Assembly (NCBI RefSeq): GCF_001418415.1
Contig: NZ_LIQT01000046.1
Span: forward strand, 1-47,940
Reading direction: 5' to 3'
DNA length: 47,940 bases
Source of the DNA: Streptomyces hirsutus
GTDB taxonomy: Bacteria; Actinomycetota; Actinomycetes; Streptomycetales; Streptomycetaceae
The notes under the pieces: model-generated
What the model saw: only the letters and a program-made list of their open reading frames with translations
The model's database searches: none
Told to the model about the DNA's origin: nothing
In this document: positions 25,462 to 33,727 of the stretch, in pieces
Layout: each line of letters opens with the position of its first letter
Numbering within the stretch: position 1 is the first letter of the stretch
Made by a program: the position numbers and the translations under genes

Positions 25462-27534
25462 ATGCGTTCGTCGCCGCATGCCCGGAATGTCGGAACCGCC
25501 CGGAGGCTGGGGCTGGCCCTGGCCGCCGTCCTCCCACTGGCGGTCGTCCCGCACGGCACCGCCGCCGCCGGGAACGCCGGAAGCCACGGAGGGGCGGGGA
25601 AGGGCGGGAAGCCGTCCGTCGAATCCCGGGTCAAGGACCTCCTCACCCGGGGCGGCGACCGGTTCCGGGACCTCAACGACAACGGCCGCCTGGACCCGTA
25701 CGAGAACTGGCGCCTGCCCTCGAAGCTGCGCGCCCACGATCTCGTCGGGCGGATGACCACCGAGGAGAAGGCGGGGACGATGCTCATCTCCACCTTCGAC
25801 GACACCACGAGCCGCACCGGGCTCGACGAGGACCACCTGCGCTACTTCATCGTGCGCGACGATCCCGAGCCGAAGGACCTCGCGCGGCGCAACAACGAGT
25901 TCCAGGAGCTCGCAGAAGCCTCACGGCTCGGCATCCCGGTCGTGATGACGTCCAACCCCCGCAACCATGTGAACCCCAGCCGCACCATCGGTCACGCCGA
26001 GGCCGGCGGGCAGCTCTCCACCTGGCCCGGCGAACTGGGTCTGGCCGCCACCCGCGACCCGCGGATCGTCCGGGACTTCGCTCGGACCGCCGCCAGGGAA
26101 TGGCGCGCCGTCGGCATCCAGAAGGGCTACATGTACATGGCCGACATCGCCACCGAGCCGCGCTGGACGCGGACCGACGGCACGTTCGGCGAGAACCCGC
26201 GGCTCGCGGCGGACATGATCAGCGCGGTGGTGAAGGGCTTCCAGGGCAAGGAGCTCGGCCCGCACAGCGTCGCGCAGACCACCAAGCACGCCCCCGGCGG
26301 CGGCCCCCGGGTCGAGGGCAAGGACCCGCACCACCCCTGGGGCCAGACCAACGAGTACCCGACCGCGGGCAGCCTGGCGAAGTACCACCTGCCGCCCATG
26401 CAAGCCGCGATCGACGCCGGCTCGACGTCGGTCATGCCGTACTACGCCCGCCCGGAGAACGACGGCAGCGCGCCCCAGCTGCCGAAGAAGCTCTGGTACA
26501 CCGAGAAACAGCAGTTCGAGGAGGTCGGCTTCGCCTTCAACAAGCCGATCCTCCAGGACCTGGTGCGCGACGGGATGGGCTTCGACGGCTACATCAACTC
26601 CGACACCGGCGTCATCGGCAACCGGGCCTGGGGCGTCGAGCACCTCACCGAGGCCGAGCAGTACGCCAAGGCGATCCACGCCGGCACGAACCTCTTCTCC
26701 GGCGGATCCGACGTGGCCCCGCTGATCGAGGCGATCGAGACCCGGCTCGTGACGAAGAAGCAGATCGACCGCTCCGTGACCTACCTGCTCACCGAGATGT
26801 TCGACCTCGGCCTGTTCGAGGACCCCTACACCGACCCGGACCGCGCGCAGCGCATCGCCGACGACCCCGCCTCGCAGGCCAGGGCGGACGAGGCGCACCG
26901 CAAGTCCGTCGTGCTGCTGCGCAACGACGAGCGGCGTGGCGGCCGGTCCGTGCTCCCCCTCACCGACCGGCAGGCCGGTGCCGTCAAGCTCTACGTCGAG
27001 GTCTTCCAGGAGCGGGACTCCGACACGCAGACCACGGCACTGCGCAAGCTGATCAGCGAGTACGACCCGGCCCTCACGCTGGTCGACGACCCGGCGGACG
27101 CCACCCACGCCTACCTCCACGTGGCGCCCAGCCTGGCCTGGAGCGAGGACGACACGGAGGACGACGGGCCGTCCATCGAACTGCGGAAGGACTCCGACAC
27201 CGGCATCGACTCCGAGCGCATCCTGGCCCTCCAGAAGCAGATCGACACCGTCGTCCTCAACGTCAACATGGTCAACCCGTGGCTGATCCACGAGATCGAG
27301 CCGGGCGCCGACGCGGTCCTGGCCACCTTCCACACCACGCACGAGGCCGCCCTCGACGTGATCCGGGGACGCTTCGACCCGTCCGGCAAGCTGCCGTTCG
27401 GCATCCCGGCCGACCTGGCGGCGGTGGAGCGCAACGCCTCGGACGTGCCCAGCTACGACGAGGGCTACGACTACGCGTACGAGAACGCGGCGGGCGACAC
27501 CTACGCCTACGGCTTCGGCCTGAGCTACGAGTGA
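25462..27534 (+). CDS. Secreted GH3-family glycoside hydrolase
   Basis: This is a 690-residue glycoside hydrolase family 3 enzyme. The signal peptide is MRSSPHARNVGTARRLGLALAAVLPLAVVP, with an A-A-A cleavage region near residue 35; its twin arginine could suit Tat export. A calcium-loop-like DLNDNGRLDPYENW follows. The (beta/alpha)8 domain holds the KH-containing TTKHAPGGGP motif and the nucleophile Asp381 in GYINSDTGV. A C-terminal alpha/beta sandwich ends at FGLSYE, with no fibronectin III domain. ATG at 25462 has AAGGAG 7 bases upstream. It probably releases glucose or another sugar outside the cell, and the LacI gene just upstream probably controls it. Confidence 0.9.
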   Translation: MRSSPHARNVGTARRLGLALAAVLPLAVVPHGTAAAGNAGSHGGAGKGGKPSVESRVKDLLTRGGDRFRDLNDNGRLDPYENWRLPSKLRAHDLVGRMTTEEKAGTMLISTFDDTTSRTGLDEDHLRYFIVRDDPEPKDLARRNNEFQELAEASRLGIPVVMTSNPRNHVNPSRTIGHAEAGGQLSTWPGELGLAATRDPRIVRDFARTAAREWRAVGIQKGYMYMADIATEPRWTRTDGTFGENPRLAADMISAVVKGFQGKELGPHSVAQTTKHAPGGGPRVEGKDPHHPWGQTNEYPTAGSLAKYHLPPMQAAIDAGSTSVMPYYARPENDGSAPQLPKKLWYTEKQQFEEVGFAFNKPILQDLVRDGMGFDGYINSDTGVIGNRAWGVEHLTEAEQYAKAIHAGTNLFSGGSDVAPLIEAIETRLVTKKQIDRSVTYLLTEMFDLGLFEDPYTDPDRAQRIADDPASQARADEAHRKSVVLLRNDERRGGRSVLPLTDRQAGAVKLYVEVFQERDSDTQTTALRKLISEYDPALTLVDDPADATHAYLHVAPSLAWSEDDTEDDGPSIELRKDSDTGIDSERILALQKQIDTVVLNVNMVNPWLIHEIEPGADAVLATFHTTHEAALDVIRGRFDPSGKLPFGIPADLAAVERNASDVPSYDEGYDYAYENAAGDTYAYGFGLSYE

Positions 27535-27540
27535 TTGCCC

Positions 27541-27578
27541 GACGGGTTGCCGGAGTGCCACCGCTCCGGCAACCCGTC
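27541..27578 (+). terminator. GH3 gene terminator
   Basis: A perfect 15-bp stem (27541-27555 with 27564-27578) with an 8-base loop follows 6 bases after the GH3 stop. Confidence 0.8.
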
Positions 27579-27597
27579 TCCCCTGGCGTCCGGTCGG

Positions 27598-27635
27598 TGG
27601 CTCCCTCCTCCGCCGGCCGGCGGAGGAGGGAGCCA
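27598..27635. terminator. 38-bp perfect palindrome, bidirectional terminator
   Basis: Bases 27598-27616 are the exact reverse complement of 27617-27635, with no spacer. It sits between the convergent GH3 and FGGY kinase genes, 6 bases from the kinase stop. It is very probably a two-way terminator; as DNA it could also form a cruciform. Confidence 0.75.
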
Positions 27636-27640
27636 GGGCG

Positions 27641-29155
27641 CTACCCGGTGGTGGTCCGGTACTGCTCGACATCCGTCCAGGCGGTCGCCACGGAGGCGAG
27701 GCACCGGTTGAAGAGCTCGGCCTGGCGGAGGTAGACCGCGCGGTCGGGCCCGGGGCTGACGCAGAGGTCGTCGGTATCGTCCACCGACCACGGCGCGATG
27801 TCGTGGCCCACGGCGGCGGGCAGCAGGGAGGCGACGCCGCGGGCGCCCAGCTCGCTGGTCAGTTGGCGGCGGACCGGGTGGCCCAGCACATCGGCAAAGA
27901 CCTGCGCCCAGAGTTCGGAGCGCGCGCCGCCTCCGGCGATACGCCACGGGCGGTGGCCGATCTCGGCGCCGCTCACCAGGACTCGTTCGACCTGGACGCG
28001 ATGGTACTGGGCGATGCCCTCGATGACAGCGCGGCCGAGGTGGCCGCGGCGGTGCATGCCGGAGATGCCGAGGAAGGTGCCCGAGGCCGCGGGGTGCTCA
28101 GGCGCGCCGTTGACGAACGGCAGGAAGACCAGGCCGTCCGCGCCCGGCGGGACCGTGGCGGCTTCCCGCAGCAGGTCCGCCGGCGGTACTCCGCCAGGCG
28201 CACCGTGGGGGACTGCGGCGGAGGCGAGCCAGTCCAGATTGGCGGCCGATGTCGGGGCGACCTCCATGGCGAGCATCCTGGTGGGATCCGGCATCAGGGC
28301 GCTGAGGGTCACCTTGGGCGCAGGGGTGCCTGCGGGGACGATGACGCCGTTGATCGCCCAGGTGCCCACGATGACGGTGACGTCGCCGAGGTCGCAGCCG
28401 CCGGCACCCAGCGTCCCGGCCACGCAGTCCATGGCTCCTGCGATGACCGGCAGCCCCTCGGGCAGGCCGGTGCGGGCGGCGGCCTGTGGCGTCAGCCCGG
28501 CGACCACCTCGCCGGAGGGCCGCAAGGGGGGGAAGCGGCGCAGGTCGTCGGCGGGCAGGCCGACCAGCTCCAGAGTGGTGGCGGTGTAACGACGGCTGTC
28601 GAGAGCGACCATGCCGAAGGCGCTCGCGTCACTGTAGTCAGCGCTGGCGATGCCGGTGAGCTGGGAGGTCACCCAGTCCTTGCAGGACAGCACCCACCGG
28701 GTGGCCCGGTATGCCTCCGGCTCGTGATCGTGCAGCCAGCGGAGCAGAACGGCGGGTTGGGCGGCCCAGGGGATGGACCCGGTCTCCGCGGCCAGCCGGG
28801 CGGAGTCCTCGGGAGCGAGGGCGTCCACGATCCGCTGGGCCCTGCTGTCGGAGGAGGCGATGGCGGGGCCGACGGGCCGCAGGCCGACGTCGACGGGGTA
28901 GAGACCGTTGCCGTGCGCGGCCACGCCGATACCGGCGGGGGTCCGACCGTCGGCTGCGAGCTTCGCCGCGAGCTCGCCCAGAAGTGAGAGCACAGTGTCC
29001 GCGAGGGCTTCCATGTCCACATCGTGGCGGTGGGGGGTGACGCAGGTGCGTGGTGTCCTGGCGGTGACGACGTGGAGTTCGCGGCCCTCCGTGTCGAACG
29101 CGGCGGCCTTCGAGGCGGTGAGTCCGACGTCGACGCCTATGTAGCAGGTACTCAC
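27641..29155 (-). CDS. FGGY-family carbohydrate kinase
   Basis: This is a 504-residue FGGY kinase. The N-terminal phosphate-1 loop is GVDVGLTASKAAAFD. The substrate-side segment is AHGNGLYPVDVGLRPVGPAIASSDSRAQ, closer to L-xylulose/polyol kinases than to glycerol kinase (no WxDxR). Later motifs are MDCVAGTLGAG and GGGARSELWAQVFADVLG (adenosine site). It phosphorylates a sugar or polyol with ATP. It is the last gene of the leftward operon, and its GTG start shares a GTGA overlap with the flavoenzyme gene upstream. With that enzyme and an LsrF-type aldolase it should form a kinase-oxidation-cleavage sequence. The exact substrate is unknown. Confidence 0.85.
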   Translation of the reverse strand: MSTCYIGVDVGLTASKAAAFDTEGRELHVVTARTPRTCVTPHRHDVDMEALADTVLSLLGELAAKLAADGRTPAGIGVAAHGNGLYPVDVGLRPVGPAIASSDSRAQRIVDALAPEDSARLAAETGSIPWAAQPAVLLRWLHDHEPEAYRATRWVLSCKDWVTSQLTGIASADYSDASAFGMVALDSRRYTATTLELVGLPADDLRRFPPLRPSGEVVAGLTPQAAARTGLPEGLPVIAGAMDCVAGTLGAGGCDLGDVTVIVGTWAINGVIVPAGTPAPKVTLSALMPDPTRMLAMEVAPTSAANLDWLASAAVPHGAPGGVPPADLLREAATVPPGADGLVFLPFVNGAPEHPAASGTFLGISGMHRRGHLGRAVIEGIAQYHRVQVERVLVSGAEIGHRPWRIAGGGARSELWAQVFADVLGHPVRRQLTSELGARGVASLLPAAVGHDIAPWSVDDTDDLCVSPGPDRAVYLRQAELFNRCLASVATAWTDVEQYRTTTG

Positions 29156-30807
29156 AACATGCTCCTCTCCTGGGACTCGGGGGCTGCCGGGGTCCGCAGG
29201 GAGCGGGGGCGGAAGGGCCGCAGCTCCTCGTCGTAGGCGGCGATCTCCTCCTGGATGCGGTGCTCGTCCCAGCCCAGGTGGGGGGCGGCGATGCGGGCGC
29301 AGCGAGGGGCCGCGCCACGCCCCATGTCGCTTCCCAGTCCGATGAGGGTACGCCGGAGCAGGATGTCGCCCAGGGTGGCGGCTCCCTCCTCGTTGACGGC
29401 GAGAACCACCTCGGCGGCGACAGCGCCGGACTCCTCGTCGACGACGTCGAGGAGGGCGGGATCCTCCTCGGCGAGGGCGAGCACGCGCCGGGCCCGCACG
29501 CCGTAGATGTCGAGCAGCCGGCCGCGCTGCGCGGCGGAGAGAGGAGAGCCGTGCACGAACTCCTCGCGGAACGCCGCGTAGTCGGAGGTGTCGGCGCCGG
29601 GCAGCGGGCGGGTGCGGGTGGTGCAGCGGCGAGGCGCGCGGCCGAGGGCCTTCAGAGCGGCATCGGTGACATCCTCGGCAAGTGCCCGGTGGGTTGTGAG
29701 CTTCCCGCCGATGATGGAGAGCAGGCCGGGGTGGGCGGGACCGTGGTCGAGGACGGTGTGGCCCCGGCTGATCTTGGCGTTGTCCGTGACGTCGGCGGCG
29801 TAGGGCAGCGGACGGACGCCGGCCACGGTGTAGACCACGTCGTCAGGGGTGAGGCCGGCGCCGGGGAAGATCCGGTTGGTCTCGGCGAGCAGGTAGTCGA
29901 TCTCCGACTGATCGGTGACGACCTCGTCGAGGTCACCCTCATAGGTCAGGTCCGTGCTGCCCAGCATGTAGCGGCCTTCCCAGGGGAAGACGAAGATCGG
30001 GCGCCGGTCGGCGGCGGCCTCGAAGAAGATGCAGGTGCTGGGGGCTCCGGGGAACGGGTCGACGATGAGATGGCTGCCCTTGGTGCCACCGTTGAGCCGC
30101 TTGGAGACGATCTGGCCGTCGAGGACGCGGTCGATCCACGGGCCGGCGGCGTTCACGGTGAGGTGGGCGCGGATCTCCCGCTCGTGGCCGGAGCGGTTCT
30201 CGCGGGTCCTGATGCCGGTGACGCGGTCCCCGGAGCGGAGGAGCCCGGTGACGGTGGTGTGGGTGAGGATCCGGGCGCCGAGGTGGCGGGCATCGAGGAG
30301 TAGTTCGATACAGAGCCGCTCGGCCCAGGGAACCTGGGCGTCGTTGAAGAGTACGCCGCCGCGCAGGCCCTTCTGCTCCAGATGCGGCCAGCGCATGGCT
30401 ATCCGGCGGTTGGAGACGCCGCGACCGCGACCACGGCCTCGGCCGGCGGCCATGGCGTCGAAGACGGCGACACCGAGCCGGAGGAGGGGGCCCGGCCTGC
30501 TGTTCCCGGCGTAGAACGGGATGAGCATGGGGTAGTCACGGACGAGGTGCGGGGCGTTGCGGAAGAGCAGATGCCGTTCCCGGACGGATTCGTGGACCAG
30601 TGTGAAGTCGTAGCGTTCGAGGTACTTGAGGCCGCCGTGGATGAGCCTGCTGGAGGTGGCCGAGGTGCCGGATCCGGCGTCGGCACGGTCCACGACGACG
30701 ACGCGCAGGCCGCGGGCGGCGGCGTCGCGGGCGATGGCCAGCCCGTTGATTCCGGCTCCGACGACGGCGAGGTCGACGACATCCTCGCCGGACTGGTGGT
30801 GCGACAT
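29152..30807 (-). CDS. GlpD-like FAD-dependent phosphopolyol dehydrogenase
   Basis: This is a 551-residue member of the glycerol-3-phosphate dehydrogenase family. The FAD motif is GAGINGLAIARDAA (from residue 17), followed by SSRLIHGGLKYLERYDF, typical of GlpD and of EryB-like erythritol-phosphate dehydrogenase. Other motifs are NAAGPWID, GTKGSHLIVDPFP and GGKLTTHR. GlpD enzymes oxidise the C2 hydroxyl of a phosphorylated polyol and pass electrons to quinone or oxygen. ATG at 30807 (MSHHQSGEDVVDLAVVGAG) is preferred. A Gly-Arg repeat (GRGRGRGRG, near residue 121) is a low-complexity oddity. True glycerol use is less likely here, because the operon has a ribose-type importer and an aldolase. 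Confidence 0.85.
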   Translation of the reverse strand: MSHHQSGEDVVDLAVVGAGINGLAIARDAAARGLRVVVVDRADAGSGTSATSSRLIHGGLKYLERYDFTLVHESVRERHLLFRNAPHLVRDYPMLIPFYAGNSRPGPLLRLGVAVFDAMAAGRGRGRGRGVSNRRIAMRWPHLEQKGLRGGVLFNDAQVPWAERLCIELLLDARHLGARILTHTTVTGLLRSGDRVTGIRTRENRSGHEREIRAHLTVNAAGPWIDRVLDGQIVSKRLNGGTKGSHLIVDPFPGAPSTCIFFEAAADRRPIFVFPWEGRYMLGSTDLTYEGDLDEVVTDQSEIDYLLAETNRIFPGAGLTPDDVVYTVAGVRPLPYAADVTDNAKISRGHTVLDHGPAHPGLLSIIGGKLTTHRALAEDVTDAALKALGRAPRRCTTRTRPLPGADTSDYAAFREEFVHGSPLSAAQRGRLLDIYGVRARRVLALAEEDPALLDVVDEESGAVAAEVVLAVNEEGAATLGDILLRRTLIGLGSDMGRGAAPRCARIAAPHLGWDEHRIQEEIAAYDEELRPFRPRSLRTPAAPESQERSML

Positions 30808-30871
30808 GGGGGCTCCCGGAGGTGGGGCGCCGGTCCCGGTAGGCGGAGCCGGGACCGGCGCTCGTGCAGGG

Positions 30872-31753
30872 TCAGGCGGACGCGGCGGCGCGGTCCCGGA
30901 ACAGCTCGTAGGCCTCCTCGGGCTTGGCATCGTCGTGCACGACGGCCCGGACGGCGGCGAGCATGGCGGCAGGGTGCTCGCTCTGGAAGATGTTCCGGCC
31001 CATGTCGACGCCGGCGGCACCCTCCTGGATGGAGCGGTGGGCCATGGTGAGGGCGTCCAGTTCGGGCAGCTTCTTGCCGCCGGCCACGATGATCGGCACC
31101 GGGCAGCTGGCCGTGACGGTCTCGAAACCCTCCTCGACGTAGTAGGTCTTGACGACGTGCGCGCCCATCTCGGCGCTGATGCGAGTGGCGAGGCGGAAGT
31201 ACCTGGCGTCCCGGACCATGTCCTTGCCGACCGCGGTGACACCGAGGACGGCGACGCCGTGACGCTGGCCGGCGTCCACCAGGGCGGCGAGGTTGCGCAC
31301 CGAGCGGGACTCGTTCTCGGAGCCGATGAAGACCTGGATGGCGAGGGCGGCTGCGTTGAGCCGGACCGCGTCCTCGATGTCCAGGGCGATGTGCTCGTCG
31401 GAGAGGTCGCGCAGGACGCTGGGTCCGCCGCTGGCGCGCAGGACGATGCCCGCGTCGGTGTGCGGGGGGATGCTGGTGCGCAGCGCGCCGCGGGTCATCA
31501 TGATCGCGTCCGCGTCGGGGACGAGCGGGGCGATGCCGGTGTCGAGGCGTTCCAGGCCGGCCATCGGGCCGAGGAAGTAGCCGTGGTCGAAGGCCAGCAT
31601 CACGGTGCGGCCGGTGTCGCGGCGGAAGATGCGGGAGAGCCGGTTCTGCAAGCCCCAGTCCTGGGCCTGCGCGCCCTTGACGTGGAAGGCGCCGGCGGTG
31701 GCGGCGGGCCCGGTGAAGTCGCGGGCCTCGAGCAGGCCGTCGGTGTCAGCCAT
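30872..31753 (-). CDS. LsrF-like class I aldolase/thiolase
   Basis: This 293-residue protein is strikingly like LsrF, the enzyme that splits phospho-AI-2. Shared blocks are [69 protein letters not shown] and [14 protein letters not shown]. Lys202 in VVKTYYVE aligns with the Schiff-base lysine of this aldolase superfamily (DeoC/FbaB-like). Near the N-terminus, [10 protein letters not shown] stands where, as I recall, enterobacterial LsrF has KGCGALDWG, so a cysteine is lost. The operon has no LsrB-, LsrG- or LsrR-like gene, so an unrelated phosphosugar may be the substrate. Its start overlaps the permease stop by 8 bases. Confidence 0.88.
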   Translation of the reverse strand: MADTDGLLEARDFTGPAATAGAFHVKGAQAQDWGLQNRLSRIFRRDTGRTVMLAFDHGYFLGPMAGLERLDTGIAPLVPDADAIMMTRGALRTSIPPHTDAGIVLRASGGPSVLRDLSDEHIALDIEDAVRLNAAALAIQVFIGSENESRSVRNLAALVDAGQRHGVAVLGVTAVGKDMVRDARYFRLATRISAEMGAHVVKTYYVEEGFETVTASCPVPIIVAGGKKLPELDALTMAHRSIQEGAAGVDMGRNIFQSEHPAAMLAAVRAVVHDDAKPEEAYELFRDRAAASA

Positions 31754-32771
31754 GGGTGGTTCCTCCTGTATTGGCGGGAGTGGGGAGTGCGGCCGTGGTG
31801 GACGGCCGACGTGTGGGGCGGACGGGTGCAGCGCCGGGTCGGCGGCTTCCGCCGCCCGCGAGGAAAAGGACGAAGAGGACGAGGCAGCCCTTGAGGAGGT
31901 TCTGTGCGGCGGTGCTCCAGCCGACGAGGTTGACCAGGCCGTCCAGCAGGATGAAGAAGAGCGCTCCGCCCCAGACGCCGGCGGGTACCGCGCGGCCGCC
32001 GGAGATGAGCGTGCCGCCGATGACGACCACCGCGATCGAGTCGAGCAGGTAGCGGGTGCCGAGGTCGGGCGTGGGGGCGATGTAGGTGGCGAGCAGGGAG
32101 CCGGCCAGTCCGGCCAGGGCGCCGCTCGCCAGGTAGGTGAGGGCGGTGATCCGGACGACGGGAAGGCCGGCACGCTCGGCGGCGCGCGTGTTCTGGCCGA
32201 TCGCGGTGAGGGACCGACCGTAGGTGGTGCCGCGCAGAAGCAGGACCGCCAGGACGGTCAGGGCTGCGACAACGATGGCCAGCAGCGGGACACCCAGTGG
32301 GCGCAGGTTGAGCAGGTTGCGCAGGCCGGGGTCGGGCAGGGCGGTGAAGCCGTCGGCGATGACCAGGGTGGCGGAGGAGGCCACCAGTCCGGACGCCAGG
32401 GTGGCGATGATCGGGGGGACGGAGAGTCCGAGAATCGCGACCGAGCTGACGGCTGCGACGACGAGGCCGGCGGCGAGGCCGGCGAGAATGCCGAGGACGA
32501 CCGAGCCGGTGGCGGAGGAGGTGCCGACGGAGACGAATCCGGCGAGCGAGATGACCGGTCCGACGGATACGTCTATGTTGCCGGGGCCGGCGGTGACGAC
32601 GAGCATCTGGCCGAGGCCGACGAGGACGAGGTAGGGGGCGAGGGAGAGTGCCAGGGAGACCGTTTGGCCGCCGCCCTGGCCGGAGACCGCCATGATGACG
32701 GCCCAGACGAGCAGGGCTGCCACGAACCCCCAGATCCAGGGGCGCGAGAGCAGGTTACGGGGAGTGTTCAT
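31746..32771 (-). CDS. Ribose-type ABC importer permease (second)
   Basis: This is a 341-residue RbsC/LsrD-type permease. About ten hydrophobic helices begin with [18 protein letters not shown]. The BPD_transp_2 pattern is seen in [41 protein letters not shown] and [18 protein letters not shown]. The tail is Pro/Arg/Thr-rich and cytoplasmic. It forms the membrane channel with the permease encoded just upstream. ATG at 32771 overlaps that gene's stop (ATGA), which defines the start. Loss of either permease would be expected to stop import. Confidence 0.88.
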   Translation of the reverse strand: MNTPRNLLSRPWIWGFVAALLVWAVIMAVSGQGGGQTVSLALSLAPYLVLVGLGQMLVVTAGPGNIDVSVGPVISLAGFVSVGTSSATGSVVLGILAGLAAGLVVAAVSSVAILGLSVPPIIATLASGLVASSATLVIADGFTALPDPGLRNLLNLRPLGVPLLAIVVAALTVLAVLLLRGTTYGRSLTAIGQNTRAAERAGLPVVRITALTYLASGALAGLAGSLLATYIAPTPDLGTRYLLDSIAVVVIGGTLISGGRAVPAGVWGGALFFILLDGLVNLVGWSTAAQNLLKGCLVLFVLFLAGGGSRRPGAAPVRPTRRPSTTAALPTPANTGGTTHG

Positions 32772-33727
32772 CGCAGCACCCTTCCGATCAGGGCCCGGCC
32801 GGCGAGGACGGCCAGGACGATGCCGCCCTGGACAGCCGACTGGAGGTTCGTCGCCACGTCGAGGAGGCTGAGGGTCACGCTGACCAGGCCGAGGGCCATC
32901 CCGCCGATGGCGACGCCCCACGGCACGGCGCTGCCGCCGCGGAACGAACCGCCACCGAGGATCACCGCCGCGACGGTGATCAGGGTGTAGCTGGAGGCCG
33001 AGGAGACGTCTCCGCCGCCTGTCTGGGAAGAGAGGAGAAGGCCGGACAGCACGCCGAGGGCGCCGGCGGCCGTGTAGGCGGCGACCCGGGAGGACAGCGG
33101 GCTCAGCCCGGCGCGTTCGAGAGCCGTGGGGTTGCTGCCCAGGGCGCGGATGCGGACGCCCAGGGTGCTGCGGGCGCTCATGAGGTACACGAGCAGGGCG
33201 ACGGCGAGGATCGGCAGCAGGGGGGCGGGGAAGCTCGTGGGCTGCCAGGCGCCGAAGGAGGCCAGCCACTCCGGGGTGGTGCCGCCGGGGGTGGGCAGGA
33301 CGAACAGTCCGAGGCCCAGCCAGACGAAGGAAGCACCCAGTGTCGCAATGAGTGCGGGGACCCGGCGCAGGTGGATGAGCGCGCCCAGGACGGCGTAGCC
33401 GGCGATGAGGGCGAACAGGATCAGCGTGCCGAGCAGCGGGGAGGAAACCAGTTCGGTCGCGGCGATGACGGTGACCAGGCCGACGAAGGAGCCTATGCCA
33501 AGGTCGATGTCCCCGATGGACATGAGGATCATCTGGGCCTGGGCCGCGAAGATCAGGGGGACGGCCACGGACAGGACGAGGGAGAAGCCGGGGACGGTCA
33601 GGACGTCCGGCTGGAGGGACGCGCAGAGGACGACCATGGCGGCCAGGGCGATGGTGCTGACAGCTGCCGGTGCGCTCCTGCGCACTCCGGCTCTGGTCGG
33701 CAGCGCCGACGTGAGGGCATCAGTCAT
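32768..33727 (-). CDS. Ribose-type ABC importer permease (first)
   Basis: This is a 319-residue RbsC/LsrC-type permease. Motifs are FAAQAQMILMSIGDIDLGIGSFVGL (family signature, IDLS-like), VPALIATLGASFVWLGLGLFVLP and TLITVAAVILGGGSFRGGSAVPWGV. It is the partner of the permease that follows. ATG at 33727 (MTDALTSALPTRAG) overlaps the ATPase stop by 8 bases. Two non-identical permeases, as in lsrCD, differ from the single permease of the ribose system. Confidence 0.88.
   Translation of the reverse strand: MTDALTSALPTRAGVRRSAPAAVSTIALAAMVVLCASLQPDVLTVPGFSLVLSVAVPLIFAAQAQMILMSIGDIDLGIGSFVGLVTVIAATELVSSPLLGTLILFALIAGYAVLGALIHLRRVPALIATLGASFVWLGLGLFVLPTPGGTTPEWLASFGAWQPTSFPAPLLPILAVALLVYLMSARSTLGVRIRALGSNPTALERAGLSPLSSRVAAYTAAGALGVLSGLLLSSQTGGGDVSSASSYTLITVAAVILGGGSFRGGSAVPWGVAIGGMALGLVSVTLSLLDVATNLQSAVQGGIVLAVLAGRALIGRVLR

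Noticed and set aside
24279..27734. A 1151-codon rightward open frame over the LacI and GH3 genes
   Set aside because: It is rich in Arg, Gly and Pro, has no domain, and lies out of frame across two clearly real genes. It is a high-G+C shadow.
29152..30807. Aerobic glycerol-3-phosphate dehydrogenase of ordinary glycerol use
   Set aside because: The fold fits, but there is no GlpF or glycerol kinase here, and the neighbours are a ribose-type importer, a xylulose/polyol-type kinase and an aldolase.
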